Below are positions 1 to 9,539 of a stretch of 64,000 nt of DNA, piece by piece. The stretch covers positions 62,001 to 126,000 of the forward strand of contig JAIVFH010000095.1 of NCBI GenBank assembly GCA_025765595.1, written 5' to 3'. How positions within the stretch are numbered: the stretch's first letter is position 1; each line of letters begins with the position of its first letter. The notes beneath the pieces were generated by a model, which worked only from the letters and a program-made list of their open reading frames with translations, was not told the DNA's origin and did not search any database. The DNA is from Obelidium mucronatum. Lineage: Eukaryota; Chytridiomycota; Chytridiomycetes; Chytridiales; Chytriomycetaceae. Made by a program: the position numbers and the translations under genes.

Positions 1-1128
1 GAAGCCCTGAAGTTGTCTGGCGCTTGGACATCTGCTGATGTGGAGCGTTTGCAACAACGGCTACGTGTTTTGGATGAAGAAGTTTCGGCAACCGAAGGAA
101 AGTTTGTTGCTGCCAATGTTGGCGAGACAAGTGTTGTCCCACTCGGTGACAAGATTCCAGCGGGGCAAGCTGTGTTGGCAGGAATTCTCAACAGAGCACA
201 CAGAACAATTGATTTCTTGGTGCTGGAAAATGAGTCTGTGGGTGATGACTTGATGCCGCTGAAGCTTGAGTTGGATGGAATCAACAAAAAGCTGGACGAA
301 ATTCAGCAAAAGGGCGTTACCAATTACAGTCTGGATACCCTCGCTCCTCTCTCAAAGAGACTTCATGCAATCGAATCTAGTAGAGGTCCATCTGGTAACT
401 TTGGAAACAGCGACGCCCAATACGGACACGCGACCATTGCTGGTGTTTTGAATGAATGCTTTGACAAGCTTGGATTGCTTGTTGCCGATTTGGATCCTGT
501 TCCATCCTCGTCTCCATTGTACGAAACATACCGTGCCTTGTTGGATGTGCATTCCACTCTTGTTCGCATTTACGCGAATGCATCTACTCGGTCTGACCCC
601 AACCAGCTTTCTCAAGCCTTGGAAGCGGCCCAAGAGAAGCTTCAATCTCTTGAACAGAGACGCGTGGATGGTACCTTTGTCCCAGAAGGAGATTCGTTTG
701 ACAAGGCAGTCAAGCTTCCTGGTCAAGCCACACTTCACAAGGTTCTTCATGATTGCCACGCCTTGGTCACCAAACTTGTGGATCCCGTTTCTCTGCCCGT
801 AGGCGAAGCACTCATTTCAACATATGAGCTTCTTTTGAAGCAAAGAACCATTCTCCGCAAGTTGCGTGCATGGAGCCACTCTGGGTGGAATGTCAAAACT
901 GAACTACAGCAGGTGGAACAAGTTCTCAAAACTGTGGAGGCAGGGAAGGTGAAGGGATTGTTTGTAGGAGTCCGTCCACAAGTTGTTGCAGAGAATGCCG
1001 AGTTTGGTGAGCTGAATGATGAATTCAACTTGCTGCAGAGCGGTGTTCCAGATGGGCAAGCGACTGTGGGGGCACTTGTTGATGAATGTGATTCCCTCGT
1101 ATGGCAAGTATACGCTGCACTGGCTTGA
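1..1128 (+). CDS. DUF2408 (UPF0662)-like protein, 3' part
   Basis: The frame is open from base 1, so the gene enters from the left and its start is outside the window; the stop is at 1126-1128. About 375 residues are visible. They show at least four repeats of one pattern: a helix ending in a spaced 'L..LE..R..G.F' element, followed by 'GQA.....L...C..L' (for example PAGQAVLAGILN, PGQATLHKVLHDCH and PDGQATVGALVDECD). That internal duplication, and the style of the helices, resemble fungal DUF2408 proteins such as yeast YPL260W, whose biochemical role is unknown. It has no membrane segment and is probably soluble and all-helical. It is convergent with the chitinase, 181 bp away; that gap holds AATAAA-like signals. 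The family call rests on remembered pattern only; an unrelated helical repeat protein is possible. Confidence 0.55.
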   Translation, partial: EALKLSGAWTSADVERLQQRLRVLDEEVSATEGKFVAANVGETSVVPLGDKIPAGQAVLAGILNRAHRTIDFLVLENESVGDDLMPLKLELDGINKKLDEIQQKGVTNYSLDTLAPLSKRLHAIESSRGPSGNFGNSDAQYGHATIAGVLNECFDKLGLLVADLDPVPSSSPLYETYRALLDVHSTLVRIYANASTRSDPNQLSQALEAAQEKLQSLEQRRVDGTFVPEGDSFDKAVKLPGQATLHKVLHDCHALVTKLVDPVSLPVGEALISTYELLLKQRTILRKLRAWSHSGWNVKTELQQVEQVLKTVEAGKVKGLFVGVRPQVVAENAEFGELNDEFNLLQSGVPDGQATVGALVDECDSLVWQVYAALA

Positions 1129-1309
1129 AGTGCTTCAAATCTTTATCGTTATTTCAAATAAATGCACCTTGTATAAATCAAATCAAATATACTTCGTTCG
1201 TTTTACATTCGTTGACTACTGTAAATGTATAAGAAACAACACGAAAGCTAAAATCGAATGCAAGTTTATTGTTTTGATTTAATAAATGAAATAAATGGGG
1301 TATGTGGCT

Positions 1310-3773
1310 TTAAACGCCCCATCCCTTGCGCATCGCGTTGATCATCTCGTGTTTGTAGTCTTGGTCCAATTCCCAAGTCATGATTCCCGCGTATCCTGAC
1401 TTCTTGGCCCAAGAAGTCTTCTTCTCGATAGATTGTGGATCATCGTAACTAATAAATTGCTTGGTGGTTGGGTTGTACAAGGTTGGGCTCTCGGCGAAGT
1501 CGTAGTACTTGCGGATCCATCCGTTGGTGGCAGTGAAAGGGTCCGCTCCAGCAAGAGGAGCATTGCTCTGAGAACGTGTACCGGCAGTGTCACCACGTAA
1601 GTTCAAGTACATCCAGACACCAGAACGGCCAGGAGTGCTTCCAGGACACTTGTCATCCCAAGGGTCATCCAATACGTCTCCTTGAATCGCAGTGCATGAA
1701 GCGTTTACACTCTTGGCACCCGCGCAGTGCTGGTAGAGACCATTGTTGGCATCGCTCTCGACTGTCCATGAACGGCCATAGAATCCAATACCAGGAACAA
1801 GTTTAGACTTTGGAACACCAGCGGCTTCGAATTCGGCCATCGAACCAGCGATTGACCACTGCTTTCCGTTGGCAGCTGGTTGACGCGGATCTGAGGAGCC
1901 TGGAGCATGCAATGGGCTGTTGAAGTCAGAGTAAGGAGACCAGGATCCGTAGTAATCGTAGGTCATGACTTGAATGTAAGACAGAGACTCGGCAATTTCA
2001 GGGAGGTAGTTCTTTCCATTGACAACGTACGTTTTAGCGTTGGCAGAAGCAGCAATGGAGATGGAGGCATCTGGTCCAAGCGCGGTACGCAATGCCTTCA
2101 AGAGCTTGGCATAGTTGATTGCATCTTGAGGGTCTACAGCGTTACATGGCAAGCCTCCGCCTCCGGGGTGTTCCCAATCGATGTCAACACCGTCAAATCC
2201 ATTGTCATTGAGGTATTTTTGAACATTCTTGACAAAATTGGCTGTAGCTGTTTCGCTTTTGGCGATATTGCTGATGTGCTTTGATCCTGACCAACCTCCA
2301 ATTGAAATAAGGGCGCGAATGTTTGGGTACTTTGCGCGCACAGTTCCTGTTAACTTTGAAAGGTTCAAAAAGTCAGCCCAGTCATCGAAAGACTTGATAG
2401 ACCCGTCGTCGGTGGCGTCAACGAAAGCGTAATTGATTGCGGAGAATCCAGACAAATCGAGAAGATCAATGTTTGTTTGGGGTCTTGAGTACGCGGCCCA
2501 ATTTGCCCAGTATCTATTGTAGAGGTTTGGGTCAGGATGGAAGAGCATTAGAAAAACAAACAGAAAACACGTACCCAATCATGCCAGGAGTCGTGAACGG
2601 TCGTGGCTTCAAAGTGTTGACATCGCATGCATTCATTTTGCTCCAGTCGGAATAATCACCGGCTTGACCAGGATCACTCTTTGTCTGATACTTTGCTTTA
2701 TAGTTGACACCATTTGAAGACACAATCGAATCTTTAGAGTAGTCCTTTCCAGGAGAATACTTGGGGTAACAGAACTCTCCCAAGACTGGTGGCTGCGGTG
2801 GCTTGGTGGTGGGACTTGGGACTTGAGCCAAAGTTGTCGTAGTAGTAGTAGTAGTAGCGCTAGTGGTAGTAGTGGTAGGCTCTGGAACTTCGGTTGGATC
2901 CTCAGTTGGCTCCTCAGGGTCATCGGTAGGATCTTCAGTTGGTGCATCGGTTGGATCCTCAGTTGGTACTTCAGGAACGTCGGTGGGGTCTTCGGTGTCC
3001 TCAGGAATGTCAGTTGGATCTTCCGTTTGCTCCTCTGGGACATCAGTTGGGTCTTCAGTTGGATCCTCGGTTGGCTCTTCAGGAACATCAGTAGGGTCTT
3101 CCGTTGGCTCTTCTGGGTCTTCAGTTGGGTCTTCGGTTGGCTCTTCAGGAACATCAGTTGGGTCTTCAGTATCCTCAGGAATATCGGTCGGATCCTCAGT
3201 CGGCTCCTCTGGGACATCGGTTGGATCTTCAGTTGGTTCTTCTGGAACGTCAGTAGGGTCTTCAGTTGGTTCCTCTGGGTCTTCGGACGGTTCTTCTGGG
3301 TCTTCGGATGGCTCCTCTGGGTCTTCGGATGGCTCCTCTGGGTCTTCGGATGGTTCCTCTGGGTCTTCGGACGGTTCTTCTGGGTCTTCGGACGGTTCTT
3401 CTGGGTCTTCGGACGGTTCTTCTGGGTCTTCGGATGGTTCCTCTGGGTCTTCAGTTGGATCCTCCGTAGGCTCCTCAGGATCATCAGTAGGGTCCTCCGT
3501 TGGCTCTTCGGGTTCACCAGAAGGGTCCTCGGTTGGCTCCTCAGGGACTTCAGGTGGATTCTCGCCACCACCGTTACCACCGGCAAAGCATCCGTAAGCT
3601 GGACCTGCCATGCATGATTCCCCAGAGCTACATTTTTGGATAGCCACCCAAGTACCTTCCTGGCAGACAGAGAGAGCGTTGGACTGGCAGCCCCAGGCAC
3701 CACCGGTACAAGATGCAGCGGCAGATGTTAAGGTAGCGGTAGATGCGGCAAGAAGAATAGCCTTCAGAAGCAT
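1310..3773 (-). CDS. Secreted GH18 chitinase with two chitin-binding modules
   Basis: Predicted CDS is complement(1310..2513, 2575..3773), 800 residues, with one 61-nt intron (donor GTACGT, acceptor AATAG) that joins the frame exactly as GMIG/YWANW. The protein starts with a signal peptide (MLLKAILLAASTATLTSAAA). A six-cysteine CBM19-like module follows (about 21-64), then a long acidic Pro/Glu/Thr/Asp linker, a CBM5-like module near 335-385 (CYPKYSPG to DWSKMNAC) and the GH18 barrel from about 400. The barrel has SIGGWS, the catalytic DGVDIDWE (proton donor E514), QVMTYDYYG and a C-terminal GIMTWELDQD. It would hydrolyse beta-1,4 chitin outside the cell or in the wall, for remodelling or feeding. 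Its 5' neighbour ERI1 is divergent. Catalytic residues look intact. Confidence 0.93.
2880..3560 (-). repeat. In-frame tandem repeat encoding the chitinase linker
   Basis: Degenerate repeats of 12 to 30 bp encode PEEPTEDPTDVPEEP and, in the middle (about 3270-3440), nine near-identical 24-bp units of PEEPSEDP. No stop occurs in two antisense frames, because the codons used are GAG/GAA, CCA, TCC/ACT and GAT/GAC; those long antisense frames are a compositional by-product. Length polymorphism between strains is likely. Confidence 0.9.
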
Positions 3774-4100
3774 CTATGCGTGTATGCAAAGTAAAAAAAA
3801 AAATGAAACTGAATTTGAAAAAGGTTCACGCCTCGTTTTTCCTGAAAAAAAATTTTCGGGAAAAAAATTATTTCTTGCGGTCAAACAAATTTCGTTTCAA
3901 AATCTGTTTCGAGAAAAATAACCATTTGAAACACGTTGGGGAAAAATCTAATTCCAAAATCGAAAGAATTTTGATAGCGTGATGGTGAGCCAAGAGAATT
4001 TGTAAAGAATCTTCGTTTTTATTTCGTTTTGAATTGACCACATTACTTAACCACCACTTGACTACTTTGATTTTTTTTTGAAAGATAAAGAACAATAATA
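3774..4100. promoter_or_regulatory. Divergent intergenic region, chitinase / ERI1-like gene
   Basis: This stretch is very A/T-rich, with several runs of A and T (about 3790-3800, 3845-3870 and 4070-4080). It separates two outward-facing start codons and so must hold both promoters. I see no coding sequence and no clear TATA box. Confidence 0.4.
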
Positions 4101-5069
4101 ATGCAAAAATACACTCATTTAGCAATCCTGGACTTTGAAGCATCCGTTGTCCAAACAAACGACACAACATCCCATGAAATCACCGAATTCCCTGTCATCC
4201 TCGTATCCACAACCGCCCAAACAATCACCGCCGAATTCCACACCTTCATCCAACCAACCAGAAACCCTGGCTTTCGAAACAAGAAAGGGATCCCTCAAAG
4301 CGTTTTCGACAAGGCACCCAAGTTCCCACAAGCATGGGCGGATCTCGTCTCGTTCCTTGAAACACACAAGATCACAGCTGACAACACCTTGGCGGTTACC
4401 TGCGGGGACTGGGACTTGCGCGCTATGCTACCAACAGAGTTGAAGTACCATGGGTTGATTGATTCGGACTGTGACCCAGCCGCGGCCGCCGCCTTGCAGT
4501 TGTTTTCCAAGTGGTGCAACATCAAGCACGCCTTCGCCACACACACTGGGAAACGTAAAGTGGATTCGATGGTCCGGATGTTGAATATCATGAATGAAAA
4601 GCTTGTCGGCACACATCATAGTGGGATTGATGATTCCCGTAACATTGTCACGATTGCAAAGTGGTTGTTGCGGGATGGGCATTTGTTCCGTGTGACAAGC
4701 TTAGAGCAGAAGCGTCAGGAAGGTGGTGTGGAGGACGGGGTGGAGGATGGGGAGGAGGAGAAGGAGGAGGAGGAGCAAGCGAAAGCGTATGAACGGGAGA
4801 GGGCGTTGTTGATTCAGGAGGAAAAGAGAAGGGTGAAGGAGGTTGCTGATGCGGCTCGAGTGGAGAAATTGATGGCTGGCGCTGTACCACCACAAGAAAT
4901 GTTTCGAGATACGTTGCTTTTTTCAGTGTGGGATTCGGATGGGGTTCCCACGCATTTGGCGGATGGCACTGAAATGACACGGAGTGCTGTTAACAAGCAC
5001 AAGAAGCTATGGAAGGCACGGGATGCATTGCATCAAAAGTATTTGGCGTGGAAAGAGGGTGCCGTTTGA
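4101..5069 (+). CDS. ERI1-like DEDDh 3'-5' exoribonuclease with CysRS-type C-terminal tail
   Basis: Intronless, 322 residues. Residues 1-200 form a DEDDh exonuclease: ExoI LDFEA (D11, E13), ExoII CGDWDLRAML (D103 or D105), and ExoIII HHSGIDDSRN (H173, D178). The spacing is that of the ERI1/3'hExo/Snipper group, which trims 3' ends of small RNAs, histone mRNA or 5.8S rRNA. A charged coiled segment (about 205-258, E/K-rich) follows. The last 55 residues, from PPQEMFRD through WDSDGVPTHLADG to KKLWKARDALHQKYL, closely resemble the extension that ends eukaryotic cysteinyl-tRNA synthetases, which has the same PPxEMF, GxPTHxxxG and KKL..AQ..L...YL landmarks. I see no anticodon-binding or synthetase core. 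Start chosen at the first ATG before the ExoI motif. The exonuclease call is firm; the tail assignment is from memory. Confidence 0.85.
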   Translation: MQKYTHLAILDFEASVVQTNDTTSHEITEFPVILVSTTAQTITAEFHTFIQPTRNPGFRNKKGIPQSVFDKAPKFPQAWADLVSFLETHKITADNTLAVTCGDWDLRAMLPTELKYHGLIDSDCDPAAAAALQLFSKWCNIKHAFATHTGKRKVDSMVRMLNIMNEKLVGTHHSGIDDSRNIVTIAKWLLRDGHLFRVTSLEQKRQEGGVEDGVEDGEEEKEEEEQAKAYERERALLIQEEKRRVKEVADAARVEKLMAGAVPPQEMFRDTLLFSVWDSDGVPTHLADGTEMTRSAVNKHKKLWKARDALHQKYLAWKEGAV

Positions 5070-5148
5070 AATAAAAGTGGGGGTGTAACTCGACTTTTTT
5101 GTTCTCGAAGGTCAAGAATAAAAAAATAAGTCATAGTGGGAAGCCGAA

Positions 5149-6966
5149 ATGAAAGCTACGACTCGTATCGCCTACGCCAGCGCGGACGCCACGCCGCCGC
5201 CGCCGGTCGACCGAATCGCCGCAGCTCTCGACAATGCGGCGGTGCACGTGGACTTTGACGCCGTTGTTGGCGAACACCGGCGCGTGCTTCGGCAGCGAAA
5301 CGCTGGCGGCGGCGCAGCGAACGATGTGCGGCGCCGGCCGCTGTCGATGCGCCTCGACGGTCTGCGCCGCGCCGTGTCGCAGCCGTTCCTCGGCCGCGGC
5401 GTGCAAGTGCAAGTCGTTGCTGTTCACGACGACCAGGAAGAACTCAAAAACTCTATCCACAACAACGACCCATTCGGCGACGAATCTATCCACACTTCAT
5501 CAGCAAAAGAACAACAAGAGTCGCTGTCGGATGCGGATCTGCTTCCCCTCTTTTCAAACAACCCAGAGAGCATTGTGGAATACAGAGTTGCATTAAAGTT
5601 GGATGGCACGCCAGAAGGCGCCCTGCCGCGACTCATGAAACCTGTGCTTGCAAAAGACGTTGATGATCAAAGTAGCGGCGCGAAAAAGCATATCCTGAAG
5701 CTTCGGGAGAAGCATCTCGTTGCCATCTCGCCGCACATTGGCTTGTATGGTAACATAATCTCGAACCTTGACCTGTAAGTGGTGTCTTTGGCTTTTGCGT
5801 CGTGCCATATCTATTATTTTTTAGTGTGTCTTAACTGTGTCTCTTTCCTTATTTACAGGTCCTCCAACAGCTTGAAAGTCATTCCCCCTGAAATTGGATA
5901 CCTCAAGAACCTGCAATGGGCTGACTTTTCAAACAACAAACTCGAAACGATTCCCACAACGATTGCTCATTGCACCAAACTGCGTGAACTCGCATGTTCA
6001 CAAAACGCCCTTACTTGCATCCCAACCACAATCGGTTCCCTCCACCAACTTTCAACGCTGGATTTCTCTCGAAACCAATTGACAATTATCCCACAAGAAA
6101 TCGGACTCATTAACACACTCCAAGATTTGGATCTAAGTCAGAATCAAATCAAGTACTTACCTGTCGAGTTGTTTCGTTTAAAGACACTGTATCGGCTGGA
6201 TACGACGGATTGTCCATTACTCACGGAAATGGACTATGAGGAAATCATGGTTAAAATAGAGGACGGGGAGGAGGTTTATAATCCACCGACTTTGCAGGAG
6301 CTTGCGGCGCGTGTGTTGCATCGGCATCAGACACCCGTTCTTAAGCATATGCAAACGAATCTGAAGGCGCTCTTGAATCCATCGAATGTGTCTTGTTGTT
6401 CTTGCTGCTCTGGGCCCTTGATTGACTATGAAGTGATTCGGTGGCGAAAAGTCATCAAGGATGGAACAGTGATTCTGGGTCGTGAGAGATTGTGTTGGAG
6501 ACATTGGGATACGGAAGCTGAGCGGGTTGTGGCCATGTTTCGGAGAAAGGGGTGGACTGCGCCGGTTGTTTTGCCGCCTCCTTTGCCGTCGATACGGCGC
6601 GATAATCGTGTGCTGGTGGACGGAGGAGCAGGAGGAAGTGGTGGTGGTGCGTTAAGAACCCGATCCATTTCTGAACGGATAAGAAGTCGAGCAAGTTCTT
6701 CATCTTTGCGAGATATGATTATTCATCCTGCGAGCCGAAGGCCAAGTGCTCTGGACTTGGAAGCGACTGAAATGCTACAGCGAGTCTCTTTGCATGATGA
6801 GCACCAAAACATTATTAGCCTACCACCACTGGTTTTACGGCAACCAGCCCCTGTTGCGACCACTCCAAGTTCCAAGCCCATAGGTTTCAATAATCACGTC
6901 CATAATACTGCAACAAAACGGAAAAGCATATTGCGACACTCACAAAGTCTTGCTTCCTTCTTTTGA
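5149..6966 (+). CDS. Leucine-rich repeat protein with cysteine cluster
   Basis: Predicted CDS is join(5149..5774, 5859..6966), 577 residues. The 84-nt intron (GTAAGT...TTTACAG) falls inside a repeat and joins NLDL/SSNSLKVIP perfectly. The first ~200 residues are GC-rich, low-complexity and basic, without a recognised domain. At least five typical 23-residue LRRs follow (about 205-320, IPxxIGxLxxLxxLDxSxNxL type, as in Ras-suppressor or Shoc2-like proteins). Next comes a CCSCCSGPL cysteine cluster with a nearby C/H pair (ERLCWRHW), which may bind a metal. The tail is Ser/Arg-rich and disordered. LRRs of this kind usually serve as protein-binding platforms, often in small-GTPase signalling. No signal peptide or membrane segment is visible. 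The specific function is unknown. Confidence 0.85.
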
Positions 6967-7082
6967 AGACAGAGACGGAAGCGAAAAAAACACCTCGTTC
7001 ATTATTGTATTATCCATAAAATTTATTTAGATATTTGCATAACTTATTCCACTGTTGTTGTTTTTTATTTCGCTTTTTTTTT

Positions 7083-7893
7083 TCAATTCGTTTCTTTATA
7101 TTTCTTGACCCGGTCCATCAGTTTATCCACTTGGTCCGCCAGGTATCCGCGTTTAGCAGAATCAAAGTATCTCGCTAAAGTTGACAGAAAGGACACATGA
7201 TCAGGAATAACGACACACCGAAAAAAAGACTCAATTACCTGGAATAGATTTGTTAATGACTGAAGGAGTGGGCTCGCCTATAAACTTTGCTGGATTCAGC
7301 AGGGCGCGGATAGTTGATCTGTCGTAGTCGAAGCATGTTACTTTTCCGCCCTTCTCTTCAATCAGCTGGATCGCGCGCTGCGACGCATGAGTCACGCGCA
7401 GATCGACGGCCGACCGCAGGAAGTGGCCGCCTTTCGCCAGCACGACGACGCCGTCCTTGGCGCCGCCGCCGACGCAGCGCGCGGCGACGAGCTCGCGGAT
7501 GCCGATCGGGCGCGCCGGATCGAGGCGGCGCGCGTCGATCCAGTGCTGCAGCGCGTCGAGGCGCAGCGGCGCGAGCACGCGGGCGGTGGGCGGCCGGAAG
7601 CCCAGCTTCGGGACTGCGCGCAGGATGCCCGCCTGGCCGCCCTCGAAGCCCGGCACGGGCCGGCTCTTCGCCGCGCGCGCGTGGAAGCCCTTGTGGCCGC
7701 GCCCCGCCGTCTTGCCCTTGCCGCCGCCGCCGCCGCGTCCGACGCGCTTGCGCCGCGTGCGCGCCCCGGGGTTGTCCGCGAGCGACCCGGCGCCGACAGA
7801 GACTAAGATGCCCGGGGGCACCGCCACGCGCCGGGACTGCGACCCGGGCCCCGCCGTGACGTAGCGGCGGACACTCTGAAAAAGCGAAAACAT
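7083..7893 (-). CDS. MRPL10: Mitochondrial large-subunit ribosomal protein uL15m
   Basis: Predicted CDS is complement(7083..7174, 7239..7893), 248 residues. It begins with a likely mitochondrial presequence (MFSLFQSVRRYVTAGPG). The conserved L15 N-region follows (LADNPGARTRRKRVGRG, GKGKTAGRGHKG and FEGGQAGILRAVPKLGF), then the globular L15/L18e fold. The 64-nt intron (GTAATT...CTTTAG) adds a short last exon, giving a tail from PARYFDSAKRGYL that matches the C-terminus expected in fungal mitochondrial L15 proteins. Reading straight through the donor would stop after only one further residue, so the spliced form is preferred. It acts in the mitoribosome near the peptidyl-transferase region. Very high GC in exon 1 contrasts with its surroundings. 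The symbol follows the yeast orthologue. Confidence 0.92.
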
Positions 7894-7935
7894 TTCTGCA
7901 GAAAAATAAAATAAAATAAAATAAAATAAAATAAA
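7894..7935. promoter_or_regulatory. 42-bp bidirectional promoter with (AAAAT)n microsatellite
   Basis: Only 42 bp separate the start codons of uL15m (-) and Kish (+). About seven AAAAT/AATAA pentamers fill most of it (7903-7936). Any promoter elements must overlap the microsatellite or lie inside the two coding regions. Confidence 0.55.
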
Positions 7936-8213
7936 ATGACTGCCATCTTCAAGTTTGACGGTCTGCTGCTGATTCTGCTGTTGCTCATCTGCACTTGCAC
8001 CTTTGTCAGAGGTTTCTTTGTCTTGGATCTTTTTGGTTGTTGTTGGTGTGGTGTACTCAATGTCTGTCGATAGCCCAGTTTCCTTCGCTCATTGACAGAA
8101 ATAAGCATGGCTTCCTGGGTGCTTTCTGGAAGATGGCCCGCATTGGCGAACGTTTGTCTCCCTATGTTGCCTTGGCATGCATAGCAATGGCCGTCAAGAC
8201 ATTAGTGCATTGA
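7936..8213 (+). CDS. KSH1: Kish / TMEM167 small secretory-pathway membrane protein
   Basis: Predicted CDS is join(7936..8011, 8074..8213), 71 residues, the usual length for Kish. The protein begins [20 protein letters not shown] (signal-like first membrane segment). After a 62-nt intron (GTTTCT...CGATAG) it continues [20 protein letters not shown] and then [20 protein letters not shown] (second membrane segment). The pattern PSLxDRNKxGxLGxFWKxARIGERxSPYV is diagnostic for the Kish/TMEM167 family, which acts in the early secretory pathway at the Golgi. Without the intron the frame stops early, so the splice is well supported. It shares a 42-bp promoter with uL15m. Confidence 0.93.
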
Positions 8214-8461
8214 TGTTTGAACATCAAACTCTCGCAATCCAATCGCCCAATCACCAATACCCAAATTCATACTCGAGCCAAATAAACGAGTCGAAAACTT
8301 TCGGACCATTCAATTCTATTTTATACTGGATTAAAATGGCAACAACTGTCTGCTTCCCATCAGAATCAACTTAAAGTGTTTTCGATCGAGAGTCGCCTAC
8401 TCGCTTTTCAGGGATGCATTACTTATTCATATATCGCAAGAGGCAATGGATTGGCAGACCG

Positions 8462-8565
8462 CTTATGAATCGATTACATTTTCTTGAAGTCTTTCTTGTC
8501 TCCTATCGAAAGTCGCATTGATGGCCGCCTCCCATATGTCCATTCCACATTTGCGTACATTGCAA
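8462..8565 (-). pseudogene. Decayed partial copy of the EF-hand gene 3' end
   Basis: This segment matches about 8622-8740, the last exon of the neighbouring EF-hand gene. The shared landmarks are TATGAATCGA, TTTTCTT-AAGTCTT, CTATCGAAAGTCGC and GATGGC-GCC, and one internal stretch of about 17 bp is missing. It has no usable frame. It lies in the same orientation just beyond the gene's stop codon, so it looks like an old tandem partial duplication. The rest of 8214-8615 holds nothing else that I recognise. Confidence 0.6.
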
Positions 8566-8615
8566 CCCCGTTTTTTCTTATCCTTTATTACTTTTATTTA
8601 GGAATTATTGGTTCC

Positions 8616-9414
8616 TCAGTGCCTATGAATCGACATGTTCATTTTCTTAAAGTCTTCCTTGTTCAATGCCCCATCCTTATCCCTATCGAAAGTCGCTTTG
8701 ATGGCTGCCAAATCTCCACGTCGAGGCATTCCATATTTCGTGTCCATACATCTCAAAAGCCGATAGATTGCGGCATCACTGAGTAAATCCGCCTTTTCCC
8801 CATTCTCCACCAACTGGAAAGCTTCCTCAAAGAAATCACATTGCTTGCTAATCAATAAACTCTGGAGCTGCTCCTTGGTTATCGTGTCTTCTTTGGGGTT
8901 ACTAGAAATCAACACTTTGGCTAGTTTTGAGTGGAATATTCCTGTTGGAAAGTATTGCTGCAAAAAGGCTTCGATATCTGAGTGTGTGATTTTTTTCCCG
9001 CCGTCAGATGATATCACTGAGAGTGCTGTATTTAAATCTTCTAATGTGATTGGCCGGAATACTTCGGCGTGTCCTTTTTGTTTTGGTTTGATTCTTTTAG
9101 GTTATTATTTATTATATAAAGAAACATCAATCAATTATTTATAATTCATTATTTTTACCTCTGGTAAGCTTGGACTTTGTAACAGAGATTGTCGAGGCAG
9201 CCCGCATCACGGAAACAGATCGCGTTCCTGCTGTTGCTCCTCCCCCTAGAAGTCCACCTGCACCTGCACCGGGAATACCAAGCGCGCCACCAACCTTTGC
9301 GTCGTAAAACACGGATCGCTGCCGGGATATGGCGGCAGGCGCCGTTTGTGGTTTTTTCGAGGCAGAGTTTACCCGTGAAGGTGATTCTGGCGGTGGTTGA
9401 ATGTTGATTTGCAT
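8616..9414 (-). CDS. EF-hand calcium-binding protein
   Basis: Predicted CDS is complement(8616..9073, 9159..9414), 237 residues. The 85-nt intron (GTAAAA...AAAAAG) joins KLTRG/HAEVFRPITLEDL. The N-terminal ~85 residues are Pro/Ser/Gly-rich and probably disordered. The rest is helical with EF-hand-like pairs. Only the last loop is canonical (FDRDKDGALNKEDFKKM, with calcium ligands D, D, D and E in register). Earlier ones (SSDGGKKITHSDIEAFL, SNPKEDTITKEQLQSLL) look degenerate. It is probably a calcium sensor or a structural calmodulin-superfamily protein; I cannot place it in a named subfamily. The first ATG of the open exon was used as start. Confidence 0.7.
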
Positions 9415-9539
9415 ACTTGTTTACTTGCTTTTAATGTCGATCCATCCGATTCGATCGTCAATGTCAATTTCTTTATCCGCGTCTTCATAAGAAATACCCT
9501 TCTGCTTGGTAATAATAATAAAAAATAAAAAAACTCTGA

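Noticed and set aside
2823..3617. Two antisense ORFs of 244 and 264 codons across the chitinase linker (SVGSSVGSSGTS..., WVFGWLLWVFG...)
   Set aside because: They are compositional shadows of the PEEPTEDP repeat on the coding strand.
7314..7864. Arg/Ala-rich plus-strand ORFs opposite uL15m
   Set aside because: Shadows of a very GC-rich exon; the minus strand encodes a clear L15 protein.
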